Below are positions 43,466 to 51,486 of a stretch of 64,000 nt of DNA, piece by piece. The notes under the pieces were generated by a model, which had not been told where the DNA came from, did not search any database, and saw only the letters and a program-made list of their open reading frames with translations. Position 1 is the first letter of the stretch. Each line of letters begins with the position of its first letter. A program made the translations under genes and the position numbers. This DNA comes from Nocardia uniformis NBRC 13702 (GTDB lineage: Bacteria > Actinomycetota > Actinomycetes > Mycobacteriales > Mycobacteriaceae): assembly GCF_001613345.1 (NCBI RefSeq), contig NZ_BDCE01000093.1, positions 1 through 64,000 of the forward strand, in the 5' to 3' direction.

Positions 43466-45172
43466 TCAGGACTGCGGCGGGGTAGCGCGGTAGCGGCTGT
43501 CAGCCAGGTCGGTGAGTGCTTGCGCCCAGCCGTCGAGCCGGTCGGCGGCATCGCGGAGGTTGACCATGGCCCAGCCGAGATCGTCTGCGAGGGCGGCACT
43601 TTCGGGGACGGCGAGGACTCGGACGGCGGCGGAGACCATCTGCTCATACTCGGTGACACCGGTATCGAGGCGGGCCGTGGCCGCGCGGATGTGATCCGCC
43701 AGTGGCGAATTGGCCTGGCCGAGTATGCCCGCGGCGTCCTCCATAGCAGCGATGTCGGCGGCCAGGGCATGCAATGCGGCGGCACCCGAGGCGGCGGTTT
43801 CGACAGTATCGGTGAGGTCGTCGACCGGGAGGCGGCCCGATCGGGAGATCTGGTTGCCGAGGCCGTGCATGGCACGTTCGGCGCGTACCAGGCGCGAAAT
43901 CGCCGCTCGCGCAGCCGAACGCAGGGGTGGCAGACGTCGTGGCCGGAACGCCGCCGGAGGCAGGGGGTCCTTGCGCAATTGCAGGTAGCGCTTGGTGGTG
44001 ACGGCCGCGCCGGTCACCAGCGCCACCGCGCCACCGCCGACGACGACCACCGCCCAGGCGGGAGCCGAGATCAACACCAGGCCGATGGTGCCGATGGTGG
44101 TGACGCCCGAGGCGGTTCCCAACCGCAGACTCCGCCGCCGCACCCGCCGTCGCTTACGCAACTCGCGCTCACGCGGATCGGCCCAGCGCCGCACCGCCGA
44201 GAACGCCTGCTCCCCCATCCCCCGCAAGGTCTCCGGCAGTCGCTGCGTCAAATCCTGAGGCTCGACCCCGGCCGGAGCCAACATCTCTCGGAAAGCCTCG
44301 GTAGCCCGTGCACGCGGGCCTCGGACACCACGACCGCCAGTAGGCTCACCGCTGGTCGACTCGGTGGCACGCCTCCCGCGGCGAGCACCAGGCCCGGTGG
44401 CGGCGAAATCCGGGCCACCAGTGCCCGACATCGACCCCGAATGACGCCGGGGCCCGCGAGCGTCCGCTGAACCGGTGGCATCTGCGCTCGACGACATCGC
44501 ATCGCCTTGATTCGCCCCGCGCGCAGAGCCGTTGTCCGGCATGTGATTCACACCGTGGTCAGGCGTCGATTGCTGTTCTCGGTGTCGCCGCGTGCCGCTA
44601 TCGACCGGTCCGCCCTGATCGGCCGGTGCCCACACCTCACGCACCACACCGATATCGAACCCGGGCAACGGATTCCATGGACGACCCGGGTCGGGCAGCG
44701 CCTCGGCGGCATCACCGAATCCGGGCGGGCGGGACGGCTGGCCGACGGGATAGCGGGCGGTAGGGCCGGAATTCTGTTCGGCAGCGGTATTCCCACGCTG
44801 CGGTGAGGTGGTGCGGTACGAAGTCGCTTCGGCACCCGACTCCCCGCCGACCCGGCCACCCGGTGTGCCGTAGGACGGACTGAGCGAGCCCAGCTGGGCC
44901 GGGTACCGCTGCGTCGCATCGGGTTCGGCGGGCCGTCGTGCCGATTCCGGCACCGAGCCGCGCTGCGCGCGTTCTCCGGCGGCCGGATACCGACCGGTGG
45001 AGCCGGAATCCGGTCCGGCGGAGGCGTTCTCCGGACGTGTCGACGTGCCGTCGGTGGGGACCACTGGGATCGGGAAGCCCGGTGGCGGGACGGCCGCCCG
45101 CTCGGCTACCGGTTTGCGGCGGAAACGGGCGCGGGTGATCGCGGGCTCGCCCTGTGCCCGCGACTTCCCCAT
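43466..45172 (-). CDS. PspM-like membrane protein of the ClgR-PspA system, with a long disordered N-terminus
   Basis: The 568-residue protein has about 340 low-complexity residues (Pro, Ser, Arg, Gly), then two adjacent hydrophobic segments (TASGVTTIGTIGLVLISAPAW and VVVVGGGAVALVTGAA) and a helical C-terminal region of about 170 residues. Position directly after pspA corresponds to Rv2743c (PspM), which in M. tuberculosis partners PspA at the membrane; that protein is about half this length. Assigned mainly by context. Confidence 0.7.
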   Translation of the reverse strand: MGKSRAQGEPAITRARFRRKPVAERAAVPPPGFPIPVVPTDGTSTRPENASAGPDSGSTGRYPAAGERAQRGSVPESARRPAEPDATQRYPAQLGSLSPSYGTPGGRVGGESGAEATSYRTTSPQRGNTAAEQNSGPTARYPVGQPSRPPGFGDAAEALPDPGRPWNPLPGFDIGVVREVWAPADQGGPVDSGTRRHREQQSTPDHGVNHMPDNGSARGANQGDAMSSSADATGSADARGPRRHSGSMSGTGGPDFAATGPGARRGRRATESTSGEPTGGRGVRGPRARATEAFREMLAPAGVEPQDLTQRLPETLRGMGEQAFSAVRRWADPRERELRKRRRVRRRSLRLGTASGVTTIGTIGLVLISAPAWAVVVVGGGAVALVTGAAVTTKRYLQLRKDPLPPAAFRPRRLPPLRSAARAAISRLVRAERAMHGLGNQISRSGRLPVDDLTDTVETAASGAAALHALAADIAAMEDAAGILGQANSPLADHIRAATARLDTGVTEYEQMVSAAVRVLAVPESAALADDLGWAMVNLRDAADRLDGWAQALTDLADSRYRATPPQS

Positions 45173-45190
45173 CGGTCGAAAACCTTTCGG

Positions 45191-46021
45191 TTACTGCTGC
45201 TGTGCGCTGCGGTCCTTGTTGAGCTGCGCCGCGGCCGGGTTCGCGGCGGGCTGACCCTGGTTGAGCTGCGGGGCCGCTTCACCGGAGGGCAGGGCGTCGC
45301 CGCGCATGGAGGCGCGGATCTGCTCGAGGCGGCTGTGGCCGGCCATCTGGACGGAGGCCTGCTGCACCTCCATCATGCGACCCTGCACGGTGTTCTGGGC
45401 CAGCTCGGCCGAACCGAGGGCATTGGCGTAGCGGCGTTCGATCTTCTCGCGCACCGCGTCCAGGCTCGGGGTGCTGCCGGGGGCGGAAAGAGTGGAGTCC
45501 ATCTGCTGCAGGGAGGCCGAAACCTGCTCCTGCATCTTCGCCTGCTCCAGCTGGGACAGCAGCTTGGTACGCTCGGCGACCTTCTGCTGCAACAGCATCG
45601 CGTTCTGCTCGACCGCCTTCTTGGCCTGCGCGGCGGCCTGCAGCGACTGATCGTGCAGCACCTTCAGGTCCTCGACGGACTGCTCGGCGGTTACCAGCTG
45701 AGCGGCGAACGCCTCGGCGGCATTGGTGTACTGGATCGCCTTCTCGGTATCGGCGGCACTCGACGCCTGGTCGGCCAGCATGACGGCCTGGCGGGCGTTG
45801 GCATTGAGCTTCTCCACCTCGTCGAGCTGGCGGTTGAGCTTCATCTCCAACTGGCGCTGGTTGCCGATCACCGACGCGGCCTGCTGTGACAGGGCCTGAT
45901 GCTGGCGCTGGGCTTCCTCGATAGCCTGCTGGATCTGCACCTTCGGATCCGCGTGCTCTTCAATCTTGGAGTCGAAGAGGGCCATCAGGTACTTCCAGGC
46001 CTTGACGAACGGATTAGCCAT
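45191..46021 (-). CDS. pspA: PspA / 35-kDa antigen-like membrane-stress protein
   Basis: The 276-residue protein is a helical coiled coil of the PspA/IM30 family, starting MANPFVKAWKYLMALFDSK with an amphipathic N-terminal helix and containing long heptad segments (QLEMKLNRQLDEVEKLNA). It ends in a Gln/Ala/Pro-rich tail. In mycobacteria it maintains membrane integrity under envelope stress. It lies after clgR, and pspM follows 18 bp later. Confidence 0.9.
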   Translation of the reverse strand: MANPFVKAWKYLMALFDSKIEEHADPKVQIQQAIEEAQRQHQALSQQAASVIGNQRQLEMKLNRQLDEVEKLNANARQAVMLADQASSAADTEKAIQYTNAAEAFAAQLVTAEQSVEDLKVLHDQSLQAAAQAKKAVEQNAMLLQQKVAERTKLLSQLEQAKMQEQVSASLQQMDSTLSAPGSTPSLDAVREKIERRYANALGSAELAQNTVQGRMMEVQQASVQMAGHSRLEQIRASMRGDALPSGEAAPQLNQGQPAANPAAAQLNKDRSAQQQ

Positions 46022-46046
46022 CGATTGATCCCGCCTCCATCTGACG

Positions 46047-46068
46047 TGTCGCGCATCTCTGTGCGACA
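46047..46068. promoter_or_regulatory. Inverted repeat TGTCGC-N10-GCGACA upstream of pspA
   Basis: Perfect 6-bp arms at 46047-46052 and 46063-46068, about 26 bp upstream of the pspA ATG. A third GCGAC copy lies a few bases further. The 227-bp clgR-pspA gap is long enough for an internal promoter; the site could bind ClgR or another regulator. Confidence 0.35.
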
Positions 46069-46248
46069 TAGTGCGCGACCGTCACGCACCCCGTTGTGTC
46101 CCTATCCTCCACTGCGCGGCAGTCGTTGTTGCGATTGTCGATGGTCACGCCGGACCATCGCTGCACGACACCTCTGACACGAAGCCTACCGAGAATTTAT
46201 CCCTTTTCGCCGCCACCGCACAGCTCACACTCGTTATAGCGCCGGTGA

Positions 46249-46719
46249 TCAGTCGGCCGCGACCAACACCAGACGGTCCGATTTGGGCGCGGGGATGACA
46301 ATGCGGGGGCCGAACGCGCCGTCTCCACCGCGTGGCGTCGAACCGGCACCGGCCGCCATCGCCACCGCCGCGGACGCATTAGCTCCAGCGGCGCTGGCAC
46401 CCGCCGGCACCGCTTCCTTGCGCTCGGTGTCGCGGGTGGGCGCCGACGGTGCGGCAGCCGTGCGTTCCGGCTCGCGACGGGCCTGATCAGCGTCGGCCAT
46501 GGTGGCGCTCACATCGAAGAGGACCTGTGCCAGCGGTAGGTCCAGGGCCTGGCAGATGGCAGCCAGTAGTTCGCTGGAAGCTTCTTTACGGCCGCGCTCG
46601 ACTTCCGACAGATAACCCAGACTCACCCGTGCCGAGGTGGAAACCTCACGCAGCGTCCGGCTCTGGGCAACCCGAGCACGCCGCAGACTCTCCCCGATTG
46701 CTTCTCGCAGCAGCGTCAT
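46249..46719 (-). CDS. clgR: ClgR, XRE-type activator of envelope-stress and Clp protease genes
   Basis: The 156-residue regulator has an XRE HTH (LREAIGESLRRARVAQSRTLREVSTSARVSLGYLSEVERGRKEASSELL, residues about 4-55) and a disordered Ala/Pro tail ending IVIPAPKSDRLVLVAAD. ClgR activates clp genes and pspA in related bacteria. ATG 46719 follows GAGGAG; an upstream ATG (46737) lacks a site. A SigE-type promoter lies upstream. Confidence 0.9.
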   Translation of the reverse strand: MTLLREAIGESLRRARVAQSRTLREVSTSARVSLGYLSEVERGRKEASSELLAAICQALDLPLAQVLFDVSATMADADQARREPERTAAAPSAPTRDTERKEAVPAGASAAGANASAAVAMAAGAGSTPRGGDGAFGPRIVIPAPKSDRLVLVAAD

Positions 46720-46762
46720 CTCGTTCTCCTCACTCATCGCCGGACTCAGCGTCTGACTGGAC

Positions 46763-46789
46763 AACGTCCAGCACCGCCCGCGCGTTCCC
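46763..46789 (-). promoter_or_regulatory. SigE-type ECF promoter of the clgR-pspA-pspM operon
   Basis: On the minus strand, GGGAAC (46789-46784) and CGTT (46766-46763) are separated by 17 nt, fitting the remembered mycobacterial SigE consensus GGGAACYY-N15-16-CGTT. The site lies 43 bp upstream of the clgR start and matches the known SigE dependence of the clgR operon in M. tuberculosis. Confidence 0.7.
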
Positions 46790-46795
46790 GGCCCC

Positions 46796-47302
46796 TCAAC
46801 CGCTCCGCAAGCTGCGGAGCAGTTCGGTGACCGCGGCACGAACCGCGCTCACCCTGATCGTCCACCGGTCTCCCGACAGTTTCAACCGGACGACCTCGGT
46901 GCCCTCTGGTCCGGACAGTCCAAGGAATACCGTGCCGACCGCGCGCCCGTCTTGCGAATCGGGTCCGGCGACACCGGTCAGCCCGATTCCCCAGTCGGCT
47001 CCGCAGCGGATTCGCGCGCCCACGGCCAGCTGTTCCGCGGTACTCGCGGCCACCGGACCGTCGGTCGCAAGTGTATCGGCGCTCACACCCGCGAGTGTTT
47101 CCTTCAGATCAGTGGCGTACACGATCAGCCCGCCGCGCAGCACCGCGCTCGCACCCGGAACTCCGGCGAGGGTGGCCGCGAGGAGTCCGGCGGTGAGCGA
47201 TTCCGCGGTGGCGACGGTCTGCCCGCCACTGCTCAGCGCGCGGACGAGGTCGGCGGCGGGCACCTCGGCGGTCAGCGGATCGGTCGAGGGGTGGCCGGTC
47301 AT
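46796..47302 (-). CDS. CinA C-terminal (nicotinamide-nucleotide amidase-type) protein
   Basis: The 168-residue protein has the CinA/PncC core: TVATAESLTAGLLAATLAGVPGAS, VLRGGLIVYATDLKETLAGV, and GIGLTGVAGPDSQDGRAVGTVFLGL. It probably deamidates nicotinamide mononucleotide. It starts 13 bp after pgsA and ends upstream of clgR, as in mycobacterial neighbours. Confidence 0.88.
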   Translation of the reverse strand: MTGHPSTDPLTAEVPAADLVRALSSGGQTVATAESLTAGLLAATLAGVPGASAVLRGGLIVYATDLKETLAGVSADTLATDGPVAASTAEQLAVGARIRCGADWGIGLTGVAGPDSQDGRAVGTVFLGLSGPEGTEVVRLKLSGDRWTIRVSAVRAAVTELLRSLRSG

Positions 47303-47315
47303 GGGACGGGGCCCG

Positions 47316-47891
47316 TCAGACGGAGTGGCGGGGCGAGCCGAACCAGAGCCGGGCCGCCTGCACCACATAGTCGAGACCGGTCGCGACGGTCAGCGCCACC
47401 GCGATGTACATCAGTCCCATGCCGAATGTCACCCACGCGCCCGCGAGCGGAAGTACCAGTACCGCGATGGCGACCGACTGCACCAGCGTCTTGAGTTTGC
47501 CACCGCGACCCGCCGGGATGACACCGCGGCGGACCACCGCCAAGCGCAGCAGGGTGACGCCGATTTCCCGGACACCGATCACGACGGTGATCCACCACGG
47601 CAGATCGCCGAGCACGGACAGGCCGACCAGGGCCGCGCCGATGAGCGCCTTATCCGCGATCGGGTCGGCCAATTTGCCGAAGTCGGTGATCAGGCCGTAC
47701 TTACGGGCCAGCTGTCCGTCGAAGCGGTCGGTAATGGCGGCGACGCCGAATATCGCGGCGGCGATCCAGCGCCATCCGGTGTCGTGGCCGTCCGCAGCGA
47801 ACAGCGCCATCAGGAACAGCGGAACCAGGACGATGCGCAGAATGGTCAGCACATTGGCGATATTCATCAACGGCACGACGGCCGGTTCCAT
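47316..47891 (-). CDS. pgsA: Phosphatidylglycerophosphate synthase-type CDP-alcohol phosphatidyltransferase
   Basis: The 191-residue integral membrane protein contains the CDP-alcohol motif D-x2-D-G-x2-A-R-x8-G-x3-D-x3-D in ITDRFDGQLARKYGLITDFG and LADPIAD. It makes phosphatidylglycerophosphate from CDP-diacylglycerol and glycerol 3-phosphate. Position matches pgsA3. ATG 47891 is chosen; 47867 (MNIANVLT) is close to the usual start and possible. Confidence 0.88.
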   Translation of the reverse strand: MEPAVVPLMNIANVLTILRIVLVPLFLMALFAADGHDTGWRWIAAAIFGVAAITDRFDGQLARKYGLITDFGKLADPIADKALIGAALVGLSVLGDLPWWITVVIGVREIGVTLLRLAVVRRGVIPAGRGGKLKTLVQSVAIAVLVLPLAGAWVTFGMGLMYIAVALTVATGLDYVVQAARLWFGSPRHSV

Positions 47892-48103
47892 AGCACTCGA
47901 GGTGTCCGCGCGAGGCCCCGATACGAATCCGGAGCGCGGTGCGCTCGCTCCGGCCCAGCGGCCTTCTTCACGCTGCACCGTCACCAGCGCCCCCACCGGC
48001 CGCTGAATCGGCCATGGGACCCGGATGATTCCGGGGAGCAAGAGGGCTGGATGTCGGACACACCCCCAGCCTATCGGTACCGGAGCCGACTACTGTGCAC
48101 CCC

Positions 48104-48646
48104 ATGACAACACGGGTACCTCACAGCGGTTCGGTAGGCGGCGCGGCGGCGGGCACACCGCTGGTGCGCCGCGCCCGCACCTCTGATGTGCCCGAGATCA
48201 AGCGCCTGATCGACATCTACGCCGGCAAGATCCTGCTGGAGAAGAACCTGGTCAACCTGTACGAGGCCGTACAGGAATTCTGGGTCGCCGAACTCGATGG
48301 ACAGCTCGTCGGCTGCGGGGCGCTGCATGTACTGTGGGCCGATCTCGGCGAGGTGCGCACCGTGGCCGTACATCCCGGCGTGAAGGGTGCGGGCGTCGGA
48401 CACCTCATCGTGGAGAAACTGATGGTGGTGGCGCGGGAGCTGGAACTGCGGCGACTGTTCGTCCTCACCTTCGAGGTGGACTTCTTCGCGCGCCACGGCT
48501 TCGCCGAAATCGACGGCACTCCGGTGACCGCCGAGGTCTACGCCGAAATGTGCCGCTCCTACGACACCGGCGTCGCCGAATTCCTCGACCTCAGCTACGT
48601 CAAGCCCAACACCCTCGGGAATACCCGAATGCTGTTGAACCTCTAA
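48104..48646 (+). CDS. argA: Amino-acid N-acetyltransferase ArgA (GNAT type)
   Basis: The 180-residue single-domain GNAT enzyme resembles mycobacterial ArgA (Rv2747) almost throughout: VRRARTSDVPEIKRLIDIYAGKILLEKNL, VRTVAVHPGVKGAGVGHLIVEKL (acetyl-CoA loop), and GVAEFLDLSYVKPNTLGN. It forms N-acetylglutamate, the first step of arginine synthesis. ATG 48104 or GTG 48095 can start it. Confidence 0.93.
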   Translation: MTTRVPHSGSVGGAAAGTPLVRRARTSDVPEIKRLIDIYAGKILLEKNLVNLYEAVQEFWVAELDGQLVGCGALHVLWADLGEVRTVAVHPGVKGAGVGHLIVEKLMVVARELELRRLFVLTFEVDFFARHGFAEIDGTPVTAEVYAEMCRSYDTGVAEFLDLSYVKPNTLGNTRMLLNL

Positions 48647-48682
48647 CTGTTTCAACCCTCCGCTACCCAGAAAGCCACGCCT

Positions 48683-48967
48683 GTGCCGATCTTCGCCGTC
48701 CACTACACCTACTCCGACGCCACCGTTCCCGGCCGCACCGAACACCGCCCGGAACACCGCGCGTGGCTCAATAACCTCGTCGACCAGGGCACCGCCCTCA
48801 CCAGCGGCCCCTACCCGGACGGCACCGGCGCGCTCATCATCGTCCGCGCCGATGACGCCGACGCGCTCGCCAAGCTGCTGCCGCAGGACCCGTTCGCCCA
48901 GCTGGGGCTCATCGACAATGTGCGATTCGTCGAATGGCTGCCGGTCATGGGCGCGTTCTCGGAGTAA
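48683..48967 (+). CDS. YciI family protein
   Basis: The 94-residue protein follows the YciI pattern with HYTYSDATVPGRTEHRPEHRAWL and GPYPDGTGALIIVRADDADAL. YciI proteins form small alpha/beta dimers with a catalytic His-Asp but have no firm function. The GTG start lies 36 bp after argA, so they are probably co-transcribed. Confidence 0.8.
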   Translation: MPIFAVHYTYSDATVPGRTEHRPEHRAWLNNLVDQGTALTSGPYPDGTGALIIVRADDADALAKLLPQDPFAQLGLIDNVRFVEWLPVMGAFSE

Positions 48968-49017
48968 CCATGCCAATGCCACCGGCCTACCGAAAGGTGC
49001 ACCGCCACAACGGATAA

Positions 49018-49695
49018 CTAGGGGTCGAAGTGACTCAGCCCGGTCTGGTAGGCGATTACGACCAGTTGCGCGCGGTCGCGTGCGCCCAGTTTCACCATCG
49101 CCCGGCTGACGTGCGTGCGAGCGGTAGCCGGGCTGAGGAACAAGGCGGCACCGATCTCGTCGTTACTCATGCCTTGCCCGACCAGTGCCACCACTTCGCG
49201 CTCACGATCGGTCAGCACCGCGAGCCGGTCCTCGGCGGACTTGGCGGCCCTGCGCTGCGCGGTGACCTGGCTGATGAGGCGTCGGGTGATCCGGGGGGCG
49301 AGCAGGGCGTCCCCGGCGGCGATCACCCGGATGGCGTGCAGGAGTTCGGCGGGGCCCGCGTCCTTGAGCAAGAATCCGCTCGCGCCTGCCGCCAGGGCCT
49401 CGAAGACATTGTCCTCGGTGTCGTAGGTCGTGAGGATGAGAACCTTGACCTGTTCCAGCCCGCCGGTCGCGGCGATCTGGCCGGTGGCGCGGATCCCGTC
49501 CAGCCGTGGCATGCGGATATCCATGAGAACGACGTCGGGACGGGTGGCGCGGGCTAGTTCGACGGCTTCCGCGCCATTTGTGGCCTCACCGACCACCGTG
49601 ATGTCGTCCTCCAGGTCGAGCAGAACTTTGAAGCCGGATCGGACCAGGCGTTCGTCGTCGGCGAGTAGCACCTTGATCGGTGGCGTGACGTTCAC
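49018..49695 (-). CDS. NarL/LuxR-type response regulator
   Basis: The 225-residue regulator has a receiver domain with the phosphoacceptor Asp in VVLMDIRMPRLDG (about residue 59) and the acidic pair in LLADDERLV, and a C-terminal LuxR HTH (LTDREREVVALVGQGMSNDEIGAALFLS). The start codon overlaps the kinase stop by 4 bp, so they form one operon. The target genes are unknown. Confidence 0.92.
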   Translation of the reverse strand: MNVTPPIKVLLADDERLVRSGFKVLLDLEDDITVVGEATNGAEAVELARATRPDVVLMDIRMPRLDGIRATGQIAATGGLEQVKVLILTTYDTEDNVFEALAAGASGFLLKDAGPAELLHAIRVIAAGDALLAPRITRRLISQVTAQRRAAKSAEDRLAVLTDREREVVALVGQGMSNDEIGAALFLSPATARTHVSRAMVKLGARDRAQLVVIAYQTGLSHFDP

Positions 49696-50906
49696 GGGCG
49701 CGACCCCACCGGGGCGAGCGGCAGGTAGGCGATGATGTCGAACCCACCATCGGGACGCGACTTCGCGTCGAGTTCACCGCCGAGCAGTTGGCAGCGTTCG
49801 CGCATTCCGACGATCCCTCGACCGGTCGTGGCCGAGTTGGGGGTCGGGACGTGCGTGGAGTCGCGGCGGCCCTCGTCGGCCACCCGTATCCTCAGGGCAT
49901 CGATGCCCGGCTCGAGCGACACAGTCACGCGGGTCGGTCCGACGTGCCGGATGACGTTGGTAATCGCCTCCTGCACAATGCGATACGCGGCGCTACCTAC
50001 CGCGCTCGGGAGTGGCGTTACCGGCGAGGTCTGTTCGATGGTGATGTCGAGCCCAGCATTGCGGGCCTTATCGGCGAGTTCGCGCACCTGGTCGAATCCG
50101 GGATAGGGCTCGCGTTCGTCGCCGTCGCGCAGGACACCGAGGATGGCGCGCATTTCGTGTAGCGCGCGCGAACTGGTCTGCTCGATGGTGCGCAGCGCTT
50201 CCCGGGCCTGTTCCGGTCGTTTGTCGAGTACGTGTGCGGTGACACCGGATTGCACATTGATAATGGCGATGGCGTGGGCGACGGTGTCGTGTACTTCGCG
50301 CGCGATGCGTAGCCGTTCGGCGTCGACCCGCGCCCGGGTCTCCTCGTCGCGAGACCGTTCCGCCAGTTCAGCCCGTTCTTGTGCATCGGCGGCGATGACA
50401 CGACGAGACCGGACGGATTCGCCGAGCGTTGTGCTGATCACCGACGCACCGATCCGGAAGAACACCCAGCCGATGGCCACGCGCGGTTCGATATCGGCCG
50501 CGGCGATCAGCCAGCCGAGGGCCAGCGCCGTGATTCCGCCAGCGGCGATCATCAGGGTCCGGCGCCCGTCGCCGTAGGCGGTGAGGGTGTAAAGGGCCAC
50601 GAAGAGGCTGAGATAGGAAAGCCGGTCGGGGAAGTCGAGGCCGAAGTAGATCAGGCTGGCCACCGCGGTGATCGTGAACACCAGCATTGGTCGGCGGCGG
50701 CGGAGGGCGATGGCCACACCACTCACGACCAGCAGGGCATATCCGAAGGCCGACACGGGTTTCGGTACCGGTTCGAGTGGCACCGGGATCGCGGCGCTCT
50801 GCACCTGGACCACGGTGACGAACAGCGCGAGTAGCACATCCGGTAACCAGGCGGGCCGGCGTGTGAACCAGGCGGACAACTGTTGCGATACCGCCCGCAG
50901 ATCCAT
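49692..50906 (-). CDS. NarX/DesK-type sensor histidine kinase
   Basis: The 404-residue kinase has about five N-terminal membrane segments, the HisKA_3 H-box REVHDTVAHAIAIINVQ, and a C-terminal ATPase domain ending with GIVGMRERCQLLGGELDAKS. It autophosphorylates and passes phosphate to the adjacent regulator. It is divergent from the DUF6220/multicopper oxidase operon, so that operon may be a target. Confidence 0.92.
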   Translation of the reverse strand: MDLRAVSQQLSAWFTRRPAWLPDVLLALFVTVVQVQSAAIPVPLEPVPKPVSAFGYALLVVSGVAIALRRRRPMLVFTITAVASLIYFGLDFPDRLSYLSLFVALYTLTAYGDGRRTLMIAAGGITALALGWLIAAADIEPRVAIGWVFFRIGASVISTTLGESVRSRRVIAADAQERAELAERSRDEETRARVDAERLRIAREVHDTVAHAIAIINVQSGVTAHVLDKRPEQAREALRTIEQTSSRALHEMRAILGVLRDGDEREPYPGFDQVRELADKARNAGLDITIEQTSPVTPLPSAVGSAAYRIVQEAITNVIRHVGPTRVTVSLEPGIDALRIRVADEGRRDSTHVPTPNSATTGRGIVGMRERCQLLGGELDAKSRPDGGFDIIAYLPLAPVGSRP

Positions 50907-50961
50907 GCGGCGATCGTACGGTACTCAGGGAAGTCGAACGGCCGCTCAGACGCGTGATCGA

Positions 50962-50979
50962 CTACGTCCACCGACGTAG
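50962..50979. promoter_or_regulatory. Palindrome CTACGT-N6-ACGTAG in the kinase/oxidase divergent region
   Basis: Perfect 6-bp arms with 6-bp spacing in the 163-bp gap between the histidine kinase and the DUF6220 gene. A plausible response-regulator site; TATACG at 51010-51015 could be a -10 for the rightward genes. Confidence 0.4.
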
Positions 50980-51069
50980 CTCAGCGGGATCGCCCTGCGC
51001 GGTTTCACGTATACGGTGTCACCCGTCGCAGGACTCGGAGCGAGGCCGGTCGACGCGACGATCGACGCC

Positions 51070-51486
51070 ATGAAAAAGGTCTTCACCGGTATGGCGGCCC
51101 TGCTGCTGCTCGCCGTCATCGCACAGTTCTATTTGGCCGCGGGCGGCGCCTTCGATACCGCGCCCAATGAGGAATCCTTCCAACCACATCGCATGCTCGG
51201 CAACGCGATACTCGTCTTCGCGTTCGTGGTCACGATTGCCGCCGCCATCGCCCGGATGCCGGGCCGACTCATCGGACTGTCGGGTTTGGTCGCCGGGTTG
51301 GCGATCGTGCAATCGGTGATCCGGGAAATCGCAAAATCACTCGGTGACGGCACCAGCGCCAGCGGCTTGATCTTCGGCCTGCACGCGATCAACGGGCTGG
51401 TCATCCTCGGCGTGATCGGGATGATTGTGCGGCAATCGCAACGGATTTCGTGGACGCCGGTCGATCTCGCCCGAACTTCGTCATGA
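51070..51486 (+). CDS. DUF6220-type four-helix membrane protein
   Basis: The 138-residue protein has four hydrophobic segments and the pattern AGGAFDTAPNEESFQPHRMLGNAILVFAFV, typical of DUF6220. The ATG follows the leader about 60 bp after a TATACG element. Its stop overlaps the multicopper oxidase start (ATGA), so the two are co-translated. Function unknown, perhaps linked to copper or quinone handling by context. Confidence 0.75.
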   Translation: MKKVFTGMAALLLLAVIAQFYLAAGGAFDTAPNEESFQPHRMLGNAILVFAFVVTIAAAIARMPGRLIGLSGLVAGLAIVQSVIREIAKSLGDGTSASGLIFGLHAINGLVILGVIGMIVRQSQRISWTPVDLARTSS

